A stretch of DNA of 64,000 nt from Bactericera cockerelli (Eukaryota; Arthropoda; Insecta; Hemiptera; Triozidae), in the NCBI GenBank assembly GCA_024516035.1, contig CM044959.1, positions 20,170,525 to 20,234,524 of the forward strand, written 5' to 3'. This document shows, piece by piece, positions 42,613 through 54,178 of this stretch. Position numbers and translations under genes: made by a program. The notes under the pieces were generated by a model. The model searched no databases. It saw nothing but the letters and a program-made list of their open reading frames with translations, and was not told where the DNA came from. How positions within the stretch are numbered: the stretch's first letter is position 1; each line of letters begins with the position of its first letter.

Positions 42613-43489
42613 ATTTTGTGTTTCACGTATCAGCGGATTAAAAGTTTTTGTTTCACGAATCAAAGGATTTAAAAACACCATAGAATATGCTGTAGGTACT
42701 GATAAAGCTTCAGTAAAAAACATGTTTTTTATTACATAGCTAAAAAGCGAGGATGGAAACATGTTTAGAATAAAATCCGATGTAGTGGGTGAAATTCACC
42801 TTGCAGAGGTCATTTTATTTCTTGGAAAAAGTCTATTGTGTGAGTCAGGATGTCCATTGAATCTGACAAGAAACATCGGGTCAACTCAGTTTCTATGGAC
42901 AGGCGCACTACATTGGTACTTATGGAGCTACAAGTCGATTCACGTCAGTTGATATTGACAAAATTATCCCATTCTCATTTTAGGGCAAAAAGTAATAGCA
43001 AAAAGCAATATTCACCTATAATATTGTCATAGTTAAAACTTTTAAATTGCGTACAGATTTTCAAATAAATTCATTACAATAATTGAGGGTCTGAAGGGAA
43101 CAGTGGCAAAAGTCGAGTTTTGCCCTTTCTTGAATGATGCCTTCAAATTTTATTAATGAATCAACTCACGACTATCGAATAATACCCAAGTTTCAAAACT
43201 CCAATCAGTGGCGAGGCGGTGAGTAGGTTTCTCTATGTATAATTTCCAATACCACAAGGATTAAGACACTTACCACATAACAGGGAGGAGTATTATTTAT
43301 TAGGGTTGAGATTTTTCATTATGAAAAACGGGGCTAACAGATTAATATTATGTGGGCACCTTTAGAGAATTTACAAGTACCTACTTAGCTCCAGAAGGGT
43401 CAACGAACTCTATAGGAAGTGTTATGTTAGTGCTGACTAAAAAGTAATGCGTTAAAATGCGGCCCTGAAACTGAAGGATGGGGCAAAGC
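42613..43489. other. No gene seen
   Basis: Host or old repeat DNA next to the nested complex. Frames of about 60 codons without motifs; nothing supportable. Confidence 0.45.
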
Positions 43490-43920
43490 TACGGAGAATG
43501 GTGTGGAGGGAAATTAGGTAAATACCTGCGCCGACCAGGAGCGCGGCCGTTCAAAGCGACGTTCATAACGACAACAAGTAGAGAGGGGTAGAAGTAGAAG
43601 AGGGTAAAGAAATCGGATGAGCAGACCTGGGTATTTTGAGCGCTATCTCATCCAGACTGTCGGAGGGGGTCAACGGGGTCTTCTCGAAGAGGCGGCTGGG
43701 GGCCAATGTAAGTGGGGAGCGACTTAAGTTGTTCTGGTGGTGATTCGGGCGGCGCTTCTGATTGCGGCGTTTGTTCTCTTCTTCGCGTCGCAAGTTGTGG
43801 AGACGGAAGAAGAACATGGACATTTCTAGACGAGAACATGGAAGAGGGAGAGAGAGGTCAACAACTGGTGGCGAGGGTGGAAATTGTGTTCTTATTAATA
43901 AGAATTCTATGTCCTCTGAA
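43490..43920. other. GC-richer patch, unidentified
   Basis: Clearly richer in G+C and CpG (for example GACCAGGAGCGCGGCCGTTC) than the neighbouring DNA. A 136-codon minus-strand frame (43563-43973) is Arg/Pro/Ser-rich with no domain I know. It could be a host exon, promoter-proximal DNA or an old repeat. I do not call a gene. Confidence 0.4.
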
Positions 43921-44611
43921 TAAGACATGATTTTATGAACTATTTTTATTTTACAGATTTTTTTTGTAGCCACAATAAAGAAGCCTTATTTATTTTTAAA
44001 TCGTATCTTTGAAATAACAAAAACAACATTTTAAAACCCAGCTCTTCTTCGTTAAATCAATCCATGGTCCACGTTACTGTAGTGAACAAAATCTATTAAG
44101 ACTCTATCAGAACTTCAATAAAATATTTCTTCGTAAATTTCATTTCAAATTATAATCTTCTTAACATAAACTTAACATGCACTTACCTCTAAGTATAAGA
44201 AAATTATGAATCTCCTATAGAGATACATAAACTTAACAGGAAGTTAATACATATTTTATGAGAAGTAAGTACGAAAGCCGGTACTCGAGTAAATATTAGA
44301 GTGCTCATAAAAAAGGAAAAAGCAAATAAGATACAACCAATGCATAAAGATGAAAACATAAAAACGTCTAGGGAAATCGTAGAGCAAGGAAAACAGTCAA
44401 AGTGGGTATTGGTAGGGTGGTGCAGTTTGTAATGCAGATTTTAATAAACGTACATGGAAAGGTGCAATTGTGAAACAGGTGTGCTGGCAAGAGGGGAATG
44501 GGGTCGCATACAAAGTACAAAGAATACTACAAAGTTATCTACTTTGTTTACGAAACTGTCACGGGAATACCAAAAATAAAATATCTGCTCTTTTTCTTGC
44601 GGATATATAAA
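43921..44611. other. No gene seen
   Basis: AT-rich spacer; nothing recognised. Confidence 0.4.
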
Positions 44612-45126
44612 ATCCCCCAAAAAACACTACGTGTAAAAATAGTCGTCAAGTGTTGGAATGATTAAAAAGAACTGATATCAAAAACGTCAATTTTCTATGT
44701 GCTGAAGGAATTATTTTTCACGTAATGAGTCTCTTGATAATTCAACCAAAATAATAGCCTCACAACAACAATACACCTTTGAGCAAACTTCGATTTGGTA
44801 ATTTGAGAATTTAACCAAAAAATAGCCACACAACAAAACAATGCTCTTGTAAGAACAATGTTGCATAATTACAGAACCATTGTTCTTACAAGAGCATTGT
44901 TTTGTTGTGTGGCTATTTTTTGGTTAAATTCTCAAATTACCAAATCGAAGTTTGCTCAAAGGTGTATTGTTGTTGTGAGGCTATTATTTTGGTTGAATTA
45001 TCAAGAGACTCATTACGTGAAAAATAATTCCTTCAGCACTTAGAAAATTGACGTTTTTGATATCAGTTCTTTTTAATCATTCCAACACTTGACGACTATT
45101 TTTACACGTAGTGTTTTTTGGGGGAT
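44612..45126. mobile_element. Near-perfect foldback, 515 bp, ATCCCCC ends
   Basis: Left arm 44612-44860 and right arm 44878-45126 are 249 bp each, with one mismatch seen (near 44698) and a 17-bp spacer. Ends ATCCCCCAAAAAACACTACG and reverse complement resemble those of the foldback at 62208-62747. No coding sequence. Target duplication not evident, so the true end may lie slightly elsewhere. Transposon class unknown. Confidence 0.88.
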
Positions 45127-45284
45127 ATCACTACTTTTTGATTTAGATGAAATCCTCTGATAGATGAAATAAAAAGTAATCAACAGATAAAAGAAAAAAG
45201 ACTTTTTATTTTAAGGTTGTTGTGATACGCAGTAATATTATAAGACTATCATATAAAATGTTGGGTAATTTATATTGAACTAGT
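45127..45284. other. No gene seen
   Basis: Short AT-rich spacer between two foldbacks. Confidence 0.4.
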
Positions 45285-45646
45285 GCCGTTCTTGAGATAC
45301 AGGGTCGGACGTCCTGCCTAATATCCATATATTTTGACGTATAACTTGTTAACCGTAAATTCCAGAAAAATGAAGTCTGTTGATAATAACTCCTTGTGGT
45401 AAAACCTTTCGAACAAGTTAAAACTTGATTTGTTTTTTCGATACTTTTTTTTTTTCGTCCGGCTGCCTGACGAAACCGACCAGAAACTAACATCAAGAGT
45501 GTATGTCGAGTTATAAATTGTTCGACAGGTCTTGCCATAAGGAGTTCTTATCGACAAATTTCATTTTTCTATAATTTACGGTTAACAAGTTATACGTCAA
45601 AATATATGGATACGCAGGACGTCCGACCCTGTATCTCAAGAACGGC
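45285..45646. mobile_element. Small foldback with CAGGGTCGGACG ends
   Basis: CAGGGTCGGACGTCCTGC at 45300 is mirrored to CCCTG at 45631, next to TA on each side. The symmetry runs a further 15 bp outwards (GCCGTTCTTGAGATA and its complement), a piece also found in repeat family A. Arms are about 130 bp with small differences; the loop at about 45420-45520 is unique. No coding content. Confidence 0.8.
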
Positions 45647-45968
45647 AAGTCGTAACTCACTGAAATTTGTTGTAATGAAATTCTCTCACTGACACCTTTA
45701 GACAATATTCCACAAGACACACCATTCTATTTAAGATTTTGAAGTTGGTCTATTTCCAGCCTGACTGGGGCTGTGTAGATATACGGGTTTTAGCGTTTTT
45801 TGATATTTTGAGTCGTTTTCGAGAAACCCAGGCTTGAGCGAGACTTTATGGATGCCCTGTATTTGTAGTTAGTTATTTGTAAATTTTGAATGAGATCTAC
45901 GTAATTTACGATTCAAAATACAAAAGTATTGATCCAAATAAATGCTTTATTTAGACTGTCAGTGGCCA
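45647..45968. other. No gene seen
   Basis: Starts with family A-like text (AACTCACTGAAATTTG). Otherwise unrecognised. Confidence 0.4.
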
Positions 45969-46200
45969 GCCTCCGTGGCGTAATGGTTGTAACTACTGCC
46001 CGTAGTCCAGACATTTTGAGTTCCATTACCGGTTGTTGCAGACTTTTCTAATATTTTTTTCCCCTCTAAACACGTGAGTCTGGAATCACAGCCCTCCAGG
46101 CTGGGTGAGGTAAATGTAGGTAGCTGGAACGATTCCCAGCGAATGGAGGGTAAAACCCTCCCCTGACTAGTTCAAATCAGGACGTTAAAACCAAAATACA
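45969..46200 (+). repeat. tRNA-derived SINE, family C
   Basis: GCCTCCGTGGCGTAATGGTT head as at 26828, but a decayed B box (GAGTTCCATTACCGG). The body has CCAGGCTGGGTGAGGTAAAT and GAATGGAGGGTAAAACC. The 3' third seen in the longer copy is missing. Confidence 0.8.
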
Positions 46201-46549
46201 ATCAACTGGTCACAATCGTTTTAAAATGAGGATGGTGTGATAAATGGTGCTTCTTTTGTGGGACTTAAACCAGTTAATAATAATGAAGAAAAAAACATAC
46301 CTATTTAATCTTAAAATCCATTAACAATAATTCATTAATAATCAACTAGTGTTTTAACCATGTATTGAAAAATTAGTAATGAACTCGTTAAAAAACGGAC
46401 AATTCTGTTTCGTGGTTTTGTTTACAATACAATTTTAATTATATTATGTACCTACGTACATGACCAATTCGATCTTGGTAAAATAAAGAGAGAAAATGAA
46501 AGTGCCGAGTATTATTATGTGTTCAGAAATGTTGACCCATATATTTGCA
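46201..46549. other. No gene seen
   Basis: AT-rich spacer; nothing recognised. Confidence 0.4.
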
Positions 46550-46768
46550 CTAGCGGGCTGTCGCCCGCTTTGCGGGCCGAGGCATGGCCGTAAAAGCAAA
46601 AAATCCTTTTTCGCCAATGGCAGGTGTTGTAGTGGGAGTTTCGAAAAATCCCATCTAGACTGTAAGACAAAGCTACCTACCAAATTTCAGCTTCCTAGGA
46701 CTTACGGTTTATGCTGTAGAGCGATGATTAGTCAGTGGTCAGTGTCTTTGACATTTATATATTAAGAT
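46550..46768 (+). repeat. Interspersed repeat, family G
   Basis: CTAGCGGGCTGTCGCCCGCT start and ACATTTATATATTAAGAT end as at 7044-7270. The segment between AAATCCC and ATCTAGACTGTAAGAC is shorter than in other copies. Confidence 0.85.
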
Positions 46769-47079
46769 TACTTCGAGTTGCTAAACATGGTGTCATTTCA
46801 GCATAATCGGTAGATATAAACAGAAGAAGTGAGAAATTGTACTAGATACACATTTAATAATTATGAATTAATAGGCTAGCATATATCCATGGAATATACC
46901 CAGAAAATTTCAGCTCGATCGGACAAAAATGCAACTTATATCACGTTTCATACATAGGTAGATGGATAATTAGATTGTGACAAACAAATTAATGTTGATC
47001 GAGTTAAACCATTACTCACTTCGTTCGAAATTAAACGGTCATAGGCGATTGACTCAAACTAGCAACTACTGTTTTTTTT
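46769..47079. other. No gene seen
   Basis: AT-rich spacer; nothing recognised. Confidence 0.4.
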
Positions 47080-47205
47080 TCTCACGAGAATACCGGACAT
47101 CCAAAGTACAGAGTAAAAAAAATCTACCTAGCCGGGATTCGAACCCAGGTCACCTTGCAAACTTTGTAATTTACCTACACCAGTCGACGACCACCACAGA
47201 GACTG
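47080..47205 (-). repeat. tRNA-like SINE, family E
   Basis: The minus strand carries GTCTCTGTGGTGGTCGTCGA and the B box GGGTTCGAATCCCGG, then a tail with TTTACTCTGTACTTTGG and TATTCTCGTGAG. A second copy is at 54040-54178 and a tail fragment is near 15605-15632. Confidence 0.7.
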
Positions 47206-47237
47206 CTCAATACATAACATTTTATTATATGTATCAC

Positions 47238-47470
47238 AAGCGGGCTGTCGCCCGCTTTGCGGGCCGAGGCATGGCCGTGAAAGCAAAAAATCCTTTTTCG
47301 CCAATTGCAGGTGTTGTAGTGGGAGGTTCGAAAAATCCCGTCTTATTGCACATCTAGACTATAAGACAAAGCTACCTACCAAATTTCAGCTTCCTAGGAC
47401 TTACGGTTAGGGCTGTAGAGCGATGATCAGTCAGTGGTCAGTGAGTGTCTTTGACATTTATATATTAAGA
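47238..47470 (+). repeat. Interspersed repeat, family G (tandem copy 1)
   Basis: Complete copy starting AAGCGGGCTGTCGCCCGC and ending TATATATTAAGA, separated by two bases from the next copy in the same direction. Confidence 0.88.
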
Positions 47471-47472
47471 CA

Positions 47473-47726
47473 AGCGGGCTGTCGCCCGCTTTGCGGGCCG
47501 AGGCATGGCCGTGAAAGCAAAAAATCCTTTTTCGCCAATTGCAGGTGTTGTAGTGGGAGGTTCGAAAAATCCCGTCTTATTGCACATCTAGACTATAAGA
47601 CAAAGCTACCTACCAAATTTCAGCTTCCTAGGACTTACGGTTTGGGCTGTAGAGCGATGATCAGTCAGTGGTCAGTGGTCAGTGGTCAGTGGTCAGTGAG
47701 TGTCTTTGACATTTATATATTAAGAT
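47473..47726 (+). repeat. Interspersed repeat, family G (tandem copy 2)
   Basis: Almost identical to the copy just upstream but with about four GTCAGTG-type units near the 3' end (47660-47702) in place of two. Confidence 0.88.
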
Positions 47727-48049
47727 TTGATCTGCAAATCAATATTTTTGCTTCTTACTGGCCAATATTTTATACACTGCTCATAATAATAATAATATAG
47801 ATCTAGTTTACCTCTTGATGTAGAAACCTTTTAATCAATTTATAAAACGTTATTATTCCCACTCTAACAAAGCGGTTTGTTGGCAGCTTGGATGAAGCAA
47901 AGACGATTGGGTCCCACCCATATTTTAAGTTCTATGTGCGGCGAAGATTTTTTTGTTACTCTCATTAATCTTAATTCAGTTTTTTCTTTTTGTGTCTCAC
48001 ACTGTCGTTGATTTTTCTAAAATTTTATTTACATCATAATTATAATTTT
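47727..48049. other. No gene seen
   Basis: AT-rich spacer; nothing recognised. Confidence 0.4.
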
Positions 48050-48480
48050 CCGTAATTAGACCTTTAGAAAGAACCTTCAGTCATGCACGTGGGATAACTT
48101 GGCGTGACTCCAGGGTTAATTATAAATATTCCTTTAGAGGACTTTAAATACTTTTCTACTTGTTTCAACCATCTGAAATTAAGTGATCTCATTCCCTTTG
48201 ACTAGACCTTTCTAAAAACACCAGAAATACATCTCTAGGATAACAATAGACGGCTCTGGGCTCCATAATAAGTATTCCTTTCAAAGGCTATAACTCAAGT
48301 TCGGTCCAGTGTAATACTTTAATTATATTTTTATATTTTTTCCTATGGTAAGACCTTTCGAAAAATACCACAATCGCAGCTCCAAGATAACCAGGGGCGG
48401 CTCTGTGCAACTTTCCGGTTTTATTTTAGAAGGCTATATCTCCTATCCAATAAAAAATAAATACTTGAAACTATAAAAGG
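48050..48480. repeat. Degenerate tandem repeat, period about 146 bp
   Basis: AGACCTTT with following A-rich text recurs at 48058, 48204 and 48351. Each is followed by a CTCYARGATAAC-like block and then RTTTTATTTTAGARGGCTAT-like or AGGACTTTA-like text. Units are strongly diverged, so the array is old. Confidence 0.55.
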
Positions 48481-48848
48481 TATGCAGAGATAAAAATTCC
48501 CTATTCAAAAACGTAGCTCACGTCTTTCCACGATAAGCACACGTTGCTGTACCCTTGACAGAAAATTGGTCTGAAAAAAAAAAAAAAACCCGTATGAAAA
48601 ATTTCATGAAATTCAAGATTTTCGGCGTGGCTAGAAAACGACTTTAACTGTACGTAGGAACCTCGCGCTTTCGTGAAACACAATCTATTTTCGCGTCTCA
48701 TTACGAATTTGAAATAAAAATTGATAAAAGTTTGCGGAAAGTGTGCGTAAACAATAAAACAAAATACATATAAACTCTGTTTCGTGTTAATATAGGCCGG
48801 TAGGCTGGCGCTGCTTGACGAGCGCTCGCCTCCCGGCGAGCTTGAAAA

Positions 48849-50318
48849 CACTGCCAATTATGGACACAATACTTCCTCGTGATTGTTTCGCATTGTATAA
48901 ACGTGGCATTTTTGAGATTTTATAAATCACTTGTACCTCCGAAACAGCTAAACCGATTTTCTTCAAATTTGTTTTATATGGTAGAATACCGTTTTTTCTA
49001 CATCCCAAATTCCACAAAAAATTCTGTATCGGCAAGTTGTGGTCCTTAATTTTTGACTTTTTTGTCCAAAATTTCGGATTTTCTTAAACATCAGAGTTAA
49101 ATTATAATAAATTAAAAAATAAATATATTGTTGTTGTTGTAGTATAAAAAAAAAACACTGCCAATTATGGACACAATACTTCCTCGTGATTGCTTCACAT
49201 TGTAAACACGTGCCAATTTTGAGATTTTTTTAGAAAATTACTTGTATCTCTATAACGGCTCAACCGATTTTCTTCAAACTTGTTTTATATGGTAGAATAT
49301 TGTTTTTCCTACATTCTAGATTCTACAAAAAATTCTGTATCGGCAAGTCGTGGTTCTTATTTTTTGACTTTATTTGTCAAAATTTCGGATTTTCTTAAAT
49401 ATCAGAGTCAAATTATAATTAATTTAAAAATAAGTATTAAAAGCCTATGTAAAATAATAATATGCATAACCATACAAAATTTCATCAAAATCGGGTGTAC
49501 CGTTCACGAGATATCAGCGTTTAAGTAAAAAGTTAGTGGTCAGGCGCATGGTCTCTTTCACCAAGAACCGCTAATATGAATTCGATGAATTTAAAATGGG
49601 ACCATCTACAGAATGTCTCCTAGATGTGTGCAAAATTTCATCAAAATCGGTCGAGTAGTTTTCGAGATTTGCGCGTTACAAGGAATCGTTTTAACAGACC
49701 GACAGACAGACCGACAGACCGACAGACCGACGGACCGACAGACGGACACAAAACCAAATTTGCTCAGGAGGTTATGAAACGTCCAGAAATATGAAAAAAA
49801 TTGAAATCGGAGCAAAAAAATATTTTTTTTTACAAAAACGAACACAATACTTCCGATTTCTAATATTAGAAATTTCTCTGAAGTAATATATAAATAGCCT
49901 ATGTAAAACAATAATATGCACATACATACGAAATTTCAGAAAAATCGGGTGTACCGTTCACGAGATATAAGCGTTTAAGTAAAAAGTTAGTGGTCAGGCG
50001 CATGGTCTCTTTCGCCTAGAACCGCTAGTACCTACGAAATTGATTAATTTAAAATGGGACCATCTGCAGAACGTCTTCTATATGTGTGCAGAATTTCATC
50101 AAAATCCTTCGAGTAGTTTCCGAGATTTGCGCGTTACAAGGAATACTTTTAACAGACCGATAGACCGACGGACGGACCCAAAACCAAATTTGCTCAGGAG
50201 GTTATTAAACTTCCAGAAATATGAAAAAAATTGAAATCGGAACAAAAAAATATTTTTTTTTACAAAAAGGAACACAATACTTCCGATTTCTAATGTTAGA
50301 AATCTCGGAAGTAAAATC
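48849..50318 (+). repeat. Repeat family H, partly tandem compound copy
   Basis: Two heads (CTGCCAATTATGGACACAAT at 48851 and 49159) are followed by two complete middle-plus-tail units (about 49440-49888 and 49889-50318). Each unit has ATTTCATCAAAATCGG, AAAAAGTTAGTGGTCAGGCG, a GACCGACAGAC tract and the end TTCCGATTTCTAATRTTAGA. This is the head-to-tail expansion of the single unit at 18135-18590. Frames inside are artefacts. Confidence 0.8.
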
Positions 50319-51100
50319 CAAATAAAGAGGCACATGTCCTGGCAACACTTGAGCTCTGACAGAGTGGGAAGATGGAACTTAATTTAGCCCACATCAAGAC
50401 AATACAACCCCCAGAGATAGCCCATGTTGACAGCAGATTGACTAATGAATATTAATGTCTCGCACATGCACGGTAAGGGAAAGTGATAGTGAAGGCAAGT
50501 AGATCATTAGATATTGACGTGCAGAAGGAAGGGATAGACCACATGACAATGGAGACGAGAGAAGAAGCTGGTGTGATCGATTGAGCAAAAAATAGAGAAA
50601 AAAAATATAGGTGAGAAAGGTAAAAAGGAGACAAGTATGGGAATGTGGTAAGGAGATATACAGGAAGAAAACAGAGGCGGGAGGAAGGAGGAGGGAGACA
50701 ATAAATAAGCACCGGAGGGAAACTCTTCAATGTAAGAAAATACAATTGCTTTCCTCTTTTCTCTTCAAATTAATTTTCTGGATTCCCCGGAGAAAGAGAA
50801 AGACACACAGAGAGAGCGGAAAACAGCATGCAAAAATTCAAGATAGAAAAGCAGAAATGAATGTAAGTAAGTAGGTATGACATGCCTGTAATGATTAGAA
50901 TGCTGCTATTCTGTCTTGTCTGATTAAAATCTACAACGCAATACTACTTTCATTATGAAAATAATATTGTTTCATCTTTGCTTAACATAGTCATCTTGGT
51001 TTAACATCTACAAAGAATCTCAATTTCGATCCAAAAGAGGGAACACGACAGAGGCTTGGGTACCTTGCCAGATGGTGACGAATCAGAAGGCGCTACAGTC
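50319..51100. other. No gene seen
   Basis: Purine-rich stretches at 50560-50700 and 50790-50820. No gene or known repeat. Confidence 0.45.
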
Positions 51101-51316
51101 TGTCCCGGTAGCTCAGTGGTAAAGGCGGCACTCTGTGGATCCAGAGATGCCAGAGGTCGTGTGTTCGAAACCCAGCCGGGACATGACAAGTTATCCTCCC
51201 ATTTGGGATATTTACCACATAATAATATGTCTTGCTTGGGCTTACTGCTGGAATAATGGGACTAATAGTACTAACCGGGCATACAGTATAAATAAGGCGA
51301 TATTATTATTATTATA
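51101..51316 (+). repeat. tRNA-derived SINE, family B
   Basis: Second copy of the family at 8299-8504. The acceptor stem GTCCCGG/CCGGGAC is intact, the A box is TAGCTCAGTGGTAAAGG and the B box TGTTCGAAACCC. It ends in an (ATT)n tract of about 20 bp. Confidence 0.85.
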
Positions 51317-51922
51317 GCTGTTCTAAAAATAAAGACTTATATTGCTAATCTTTTTGTGAAAATAGACATTATATTATCCTAAAGACTATTGTCATGTAAA
51401 GTAACTGAAATGACTATTATGTTCCTTTTCAGGTTGTTACATTTGTTACAACTTATTTGATTTTTTTAAAGAAAATTTGGGATATCGGCAGTTTTGTAAG
51501 TCTGGGGACAAATATTTAATTTCATCATTAATGGTAGGTAGGTACTTAGGAAGCCTCAGACAAGAATTGAATTCATAACCTAGGGAGGCAGTGTCCTATT
51601 GGGTTTCTTGTTCAATACCAAAGTGACATAGAATTTGTAAAAGCGGTCCTCATGAAGATCGGAGAAAAGAATTTTAATAATAATATAATTCTTTTAATTT
51701 TTTTTAAAGAGATTAGAATTTCAATTATAAGGTTAGAAAATTATATTTTAATACAATGCTGTAAGCTAATAAGAGAAATATGTATTAGGGTAGAACAGAC
51801 AGAGTGTCTTCAGCAGACATATATTATTATAGGCTGCTATGACAGGGCAGGTTCAGTCTGCTTACTGCCTGAATTAATGAGTAAAAAGTGTCGTCTGAAA
51901 CGCCTACAGTAAGATAAATAAG

Positions 51923-51924
<2 letters not shown>
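51317..51924. other. No gene seen
   Basis: AT-rich. The 86-codon frame at 51652-51912 has no recognisable motif. Confidence 0.4.

Positions 51925-51998
<74 letters not shown>
51925..51998. repeat. (GA)n microsatellite
   Basis: About 70 bp of almost pure GA. Confidence 0.95.
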
Positions 51999-52001
<3 letters not shown>

Positions 52002-52239
52002 TAAATTGAAAATGACACTAGAAAATTTTCGAAAATAATTTTGATTGTGTCTTAATCGAATTGCCTATTTTACAAAATAATAGGAAAGCCCATAAAAAGT
52101 CGAGGTTGATGAGTTCGTAACAAAGTCTTGGGGTTCTCTAGCTGCTAGCACACTAGTGTACCCACTTGGGTATACTGCAATGTTTGTACATAGATCTGAT
52201 ACTCCTCAGTTCCTCAGAATCCAAAGCACTTAACGTCGG

Positions 52240-52481
52240 CGTCGGCTAGAAGGTAAAACTGACCAAGTGACAGTTGGTCATTTTTCCATTTTAAGATTCA
52301 TTTTTAAGATTGCTTTGGTTAAATCAAGGTTTTATCGATGCAATAAACTAGAAAAATTCAATTGTGAGCGCAAAACAGTCCACCGGGGAGGTTTTTTCAG
52401 GAGAACCGCCACGCCAAAATTTTGCACGGCTCTCCTGAAAAATTGTCCAAATACAGATGGTCAGTTTTACCTTCCTGCTGA
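52240..52481. mobile_element. MITE-like element with 25-bp inverted ends
   Basis: The left end is CGTCGGCTAGAAGGTAAAAC followed by TGACCA; the right end read in reverse is CGTCAGCAGGAAGGTAAAAC followed by the same TGACCA. An inner hairpin (TTTTCAGGAGAACCG mirrored at CGGCTCTCCTGAAAA) sits at 52394-52442. Length 242 bp, no coding. Target duplication not evident. Confidence 0.6.
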
Positions 52482-53341
52482 CGTATGCATTGTATCATTT
52501 ATTTCTACACACAGTTCACGTGAATCTTCCTTTGAGATTGAAAATCTTTCTTACTTTATCAAACATTTAATACCTGACCCTAATACCAATCATCTTACGA
52601 TCTTACTCAATTTAAAACCTTTCTGAAACCTTGAATAGAAGTAACTCTTATACTAATACCGTACCTACTAGAGGCATAATACGTACATTTTATATACAGA
52701 AAGTACCTTCCCCACTAAATACACAAGAGGTAATTCAAAAGGACCATGAGGATATTTTCTCAGTGGTTCGTATGATGCTGCAGCTAAGGAGATTATATTC
52801 TGATTTTATTTTCCCACAGGTAGCACGTACCTATCTACTTATACATACAGGGTATAACTTCAAAATTAATAGGCTATTATTCAGTGAATAACTAACATGT
52901 TCGTGCAGTTGCCTTGAAGGCATGCAGGGCAGGTAATGAAGGTGTAATAGCTAACAGAGGGAAAACAACCCTTTTAATAGACTTAGAAGCAGAGCTGATA
53001 GCAAATAACATTTTAAATAATAATACAATTAAAGTCTGGTTCCTTTGATGTATGTACTTGTACCGATGTACACTAATGCCGGTAATACAGTGACTGATAA
53101 CGTTAAAAGTACATTTATCTCAAAAGTTTGTAACCAAAAGTTTCAAAAATGTTATGTCAGGAATTTTACATGATACAGCGGATGAAATTTAACTTTAAAC
53201 TCCACGTGCCTAAAAGCAACACCACAGAGTTAGTCAAAGTTAAGCGTTTGAAATATTCAATATTGAGTATTAAGGAGATTAAGTTGAGTTCATTGAAGCT
53301 GAGCTTTGGTCACACGAGTTTTGAAAGCTCTTTATTGTAAT
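52482..53341. other. No gene seen
   Basis: AT-rich spacer; frames of 60-90 codons without motifs. Confidence 0.4.
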
Positions 53342-53513
53342 ATAGTCTGACTGGGGGACTATAAACAGGGAGTAGACCAGCATTTGCTTGGTTCTGGGGG
53401 CCCTTGTCAATTATTAGCCTCCTTGTAAAGACAGTGGTAGAAGTGCTGAGTCATTCCTCCACTGTCTGGCTACCGTCGGTCGTTCACGATGACGCCACCC
53501 TATGATGATGAAT
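53342..53513 (+). repeat. Single-unit copy of the 38-bp array element
   Basis: One 38-bp unit (AGTCTGACTGGGGGACTATA...) followed by the same downstream block as 1136-1263, including GGTAGAAGTGCTGAGTCATT and CGATGACGCCACCCTATGAT. Confidence 0.85.
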
Positions 53514-54039
53514 ACTATTATGATGGGCCGTTCTTTTAATTTTGTGACAAGTTAGCAGCTTGGTATCTGCAATAGTTAGCAGACCTAGCTAAATATTTAA
53601 TCATTTTATTTTTAATTAAAAAATATGTACCAATAATCTTATAATTATCACGTATTAACTTCCAGTCTACAGTGACATGTGTACGTGTTTCTTACATATG
53701 TGAAACCAATTTTAAGCCTACTACATCTTGTAAAGAAACATTGTCTAAAAACTAGCACCTTACATGGGAAAGTTCTGTTACTTGATTAACTTGTATCCAA
53801 GCACCCAATTCCTTAGATCCTTATACTAAACCGACATTATCCTTTGTCATCTTATGCCTAAATGTATAATAAAATTAATAATAATAATAATGCTTTTTCT
53901 TTGTGTTATTATGTCACAATTTTAGTGGGTAGCGCAGAATCATAGGACTTTACCACTTTAATTTACAATATCTTGTATTATTTTTTTGCCTAAGATTCTG
54001 CCACTGGTCGCTGCTTCACATTAAAGCAGCTACTCATTT
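53514..54039. other. No gene seen
   Basis: AT-rich spacer; nothing recognised. Confidence 0.4.
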
Positions 54040-54178
54040 TTCCTCACGAGGTATGAGTGGACCCCAAACATCCAAGTACAGAGCAGAAAAAATCCTCCCC
54101 CGCTGGGAATCGAACCCAGGTCACCATGTGTGCAATGCCTAGCGCGCTAACTCGCTCTGCCACAGTGACTACTGTATA
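54040..54178 (-). repeat. tRNA-like SINE, family E
   Basis: The minus strand reads GTCACTGTGGCAGAGCGAGT, then the B box GGGTTCGATTCCC, a segment ending TTTTTTCTGCTCTGTACTTG and the tail CATACCTCGTGAGG. The head resembles a tRNA (TGGCAGAGCGAGTTAGCGCG as A-box region). Confidence 0.75.
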
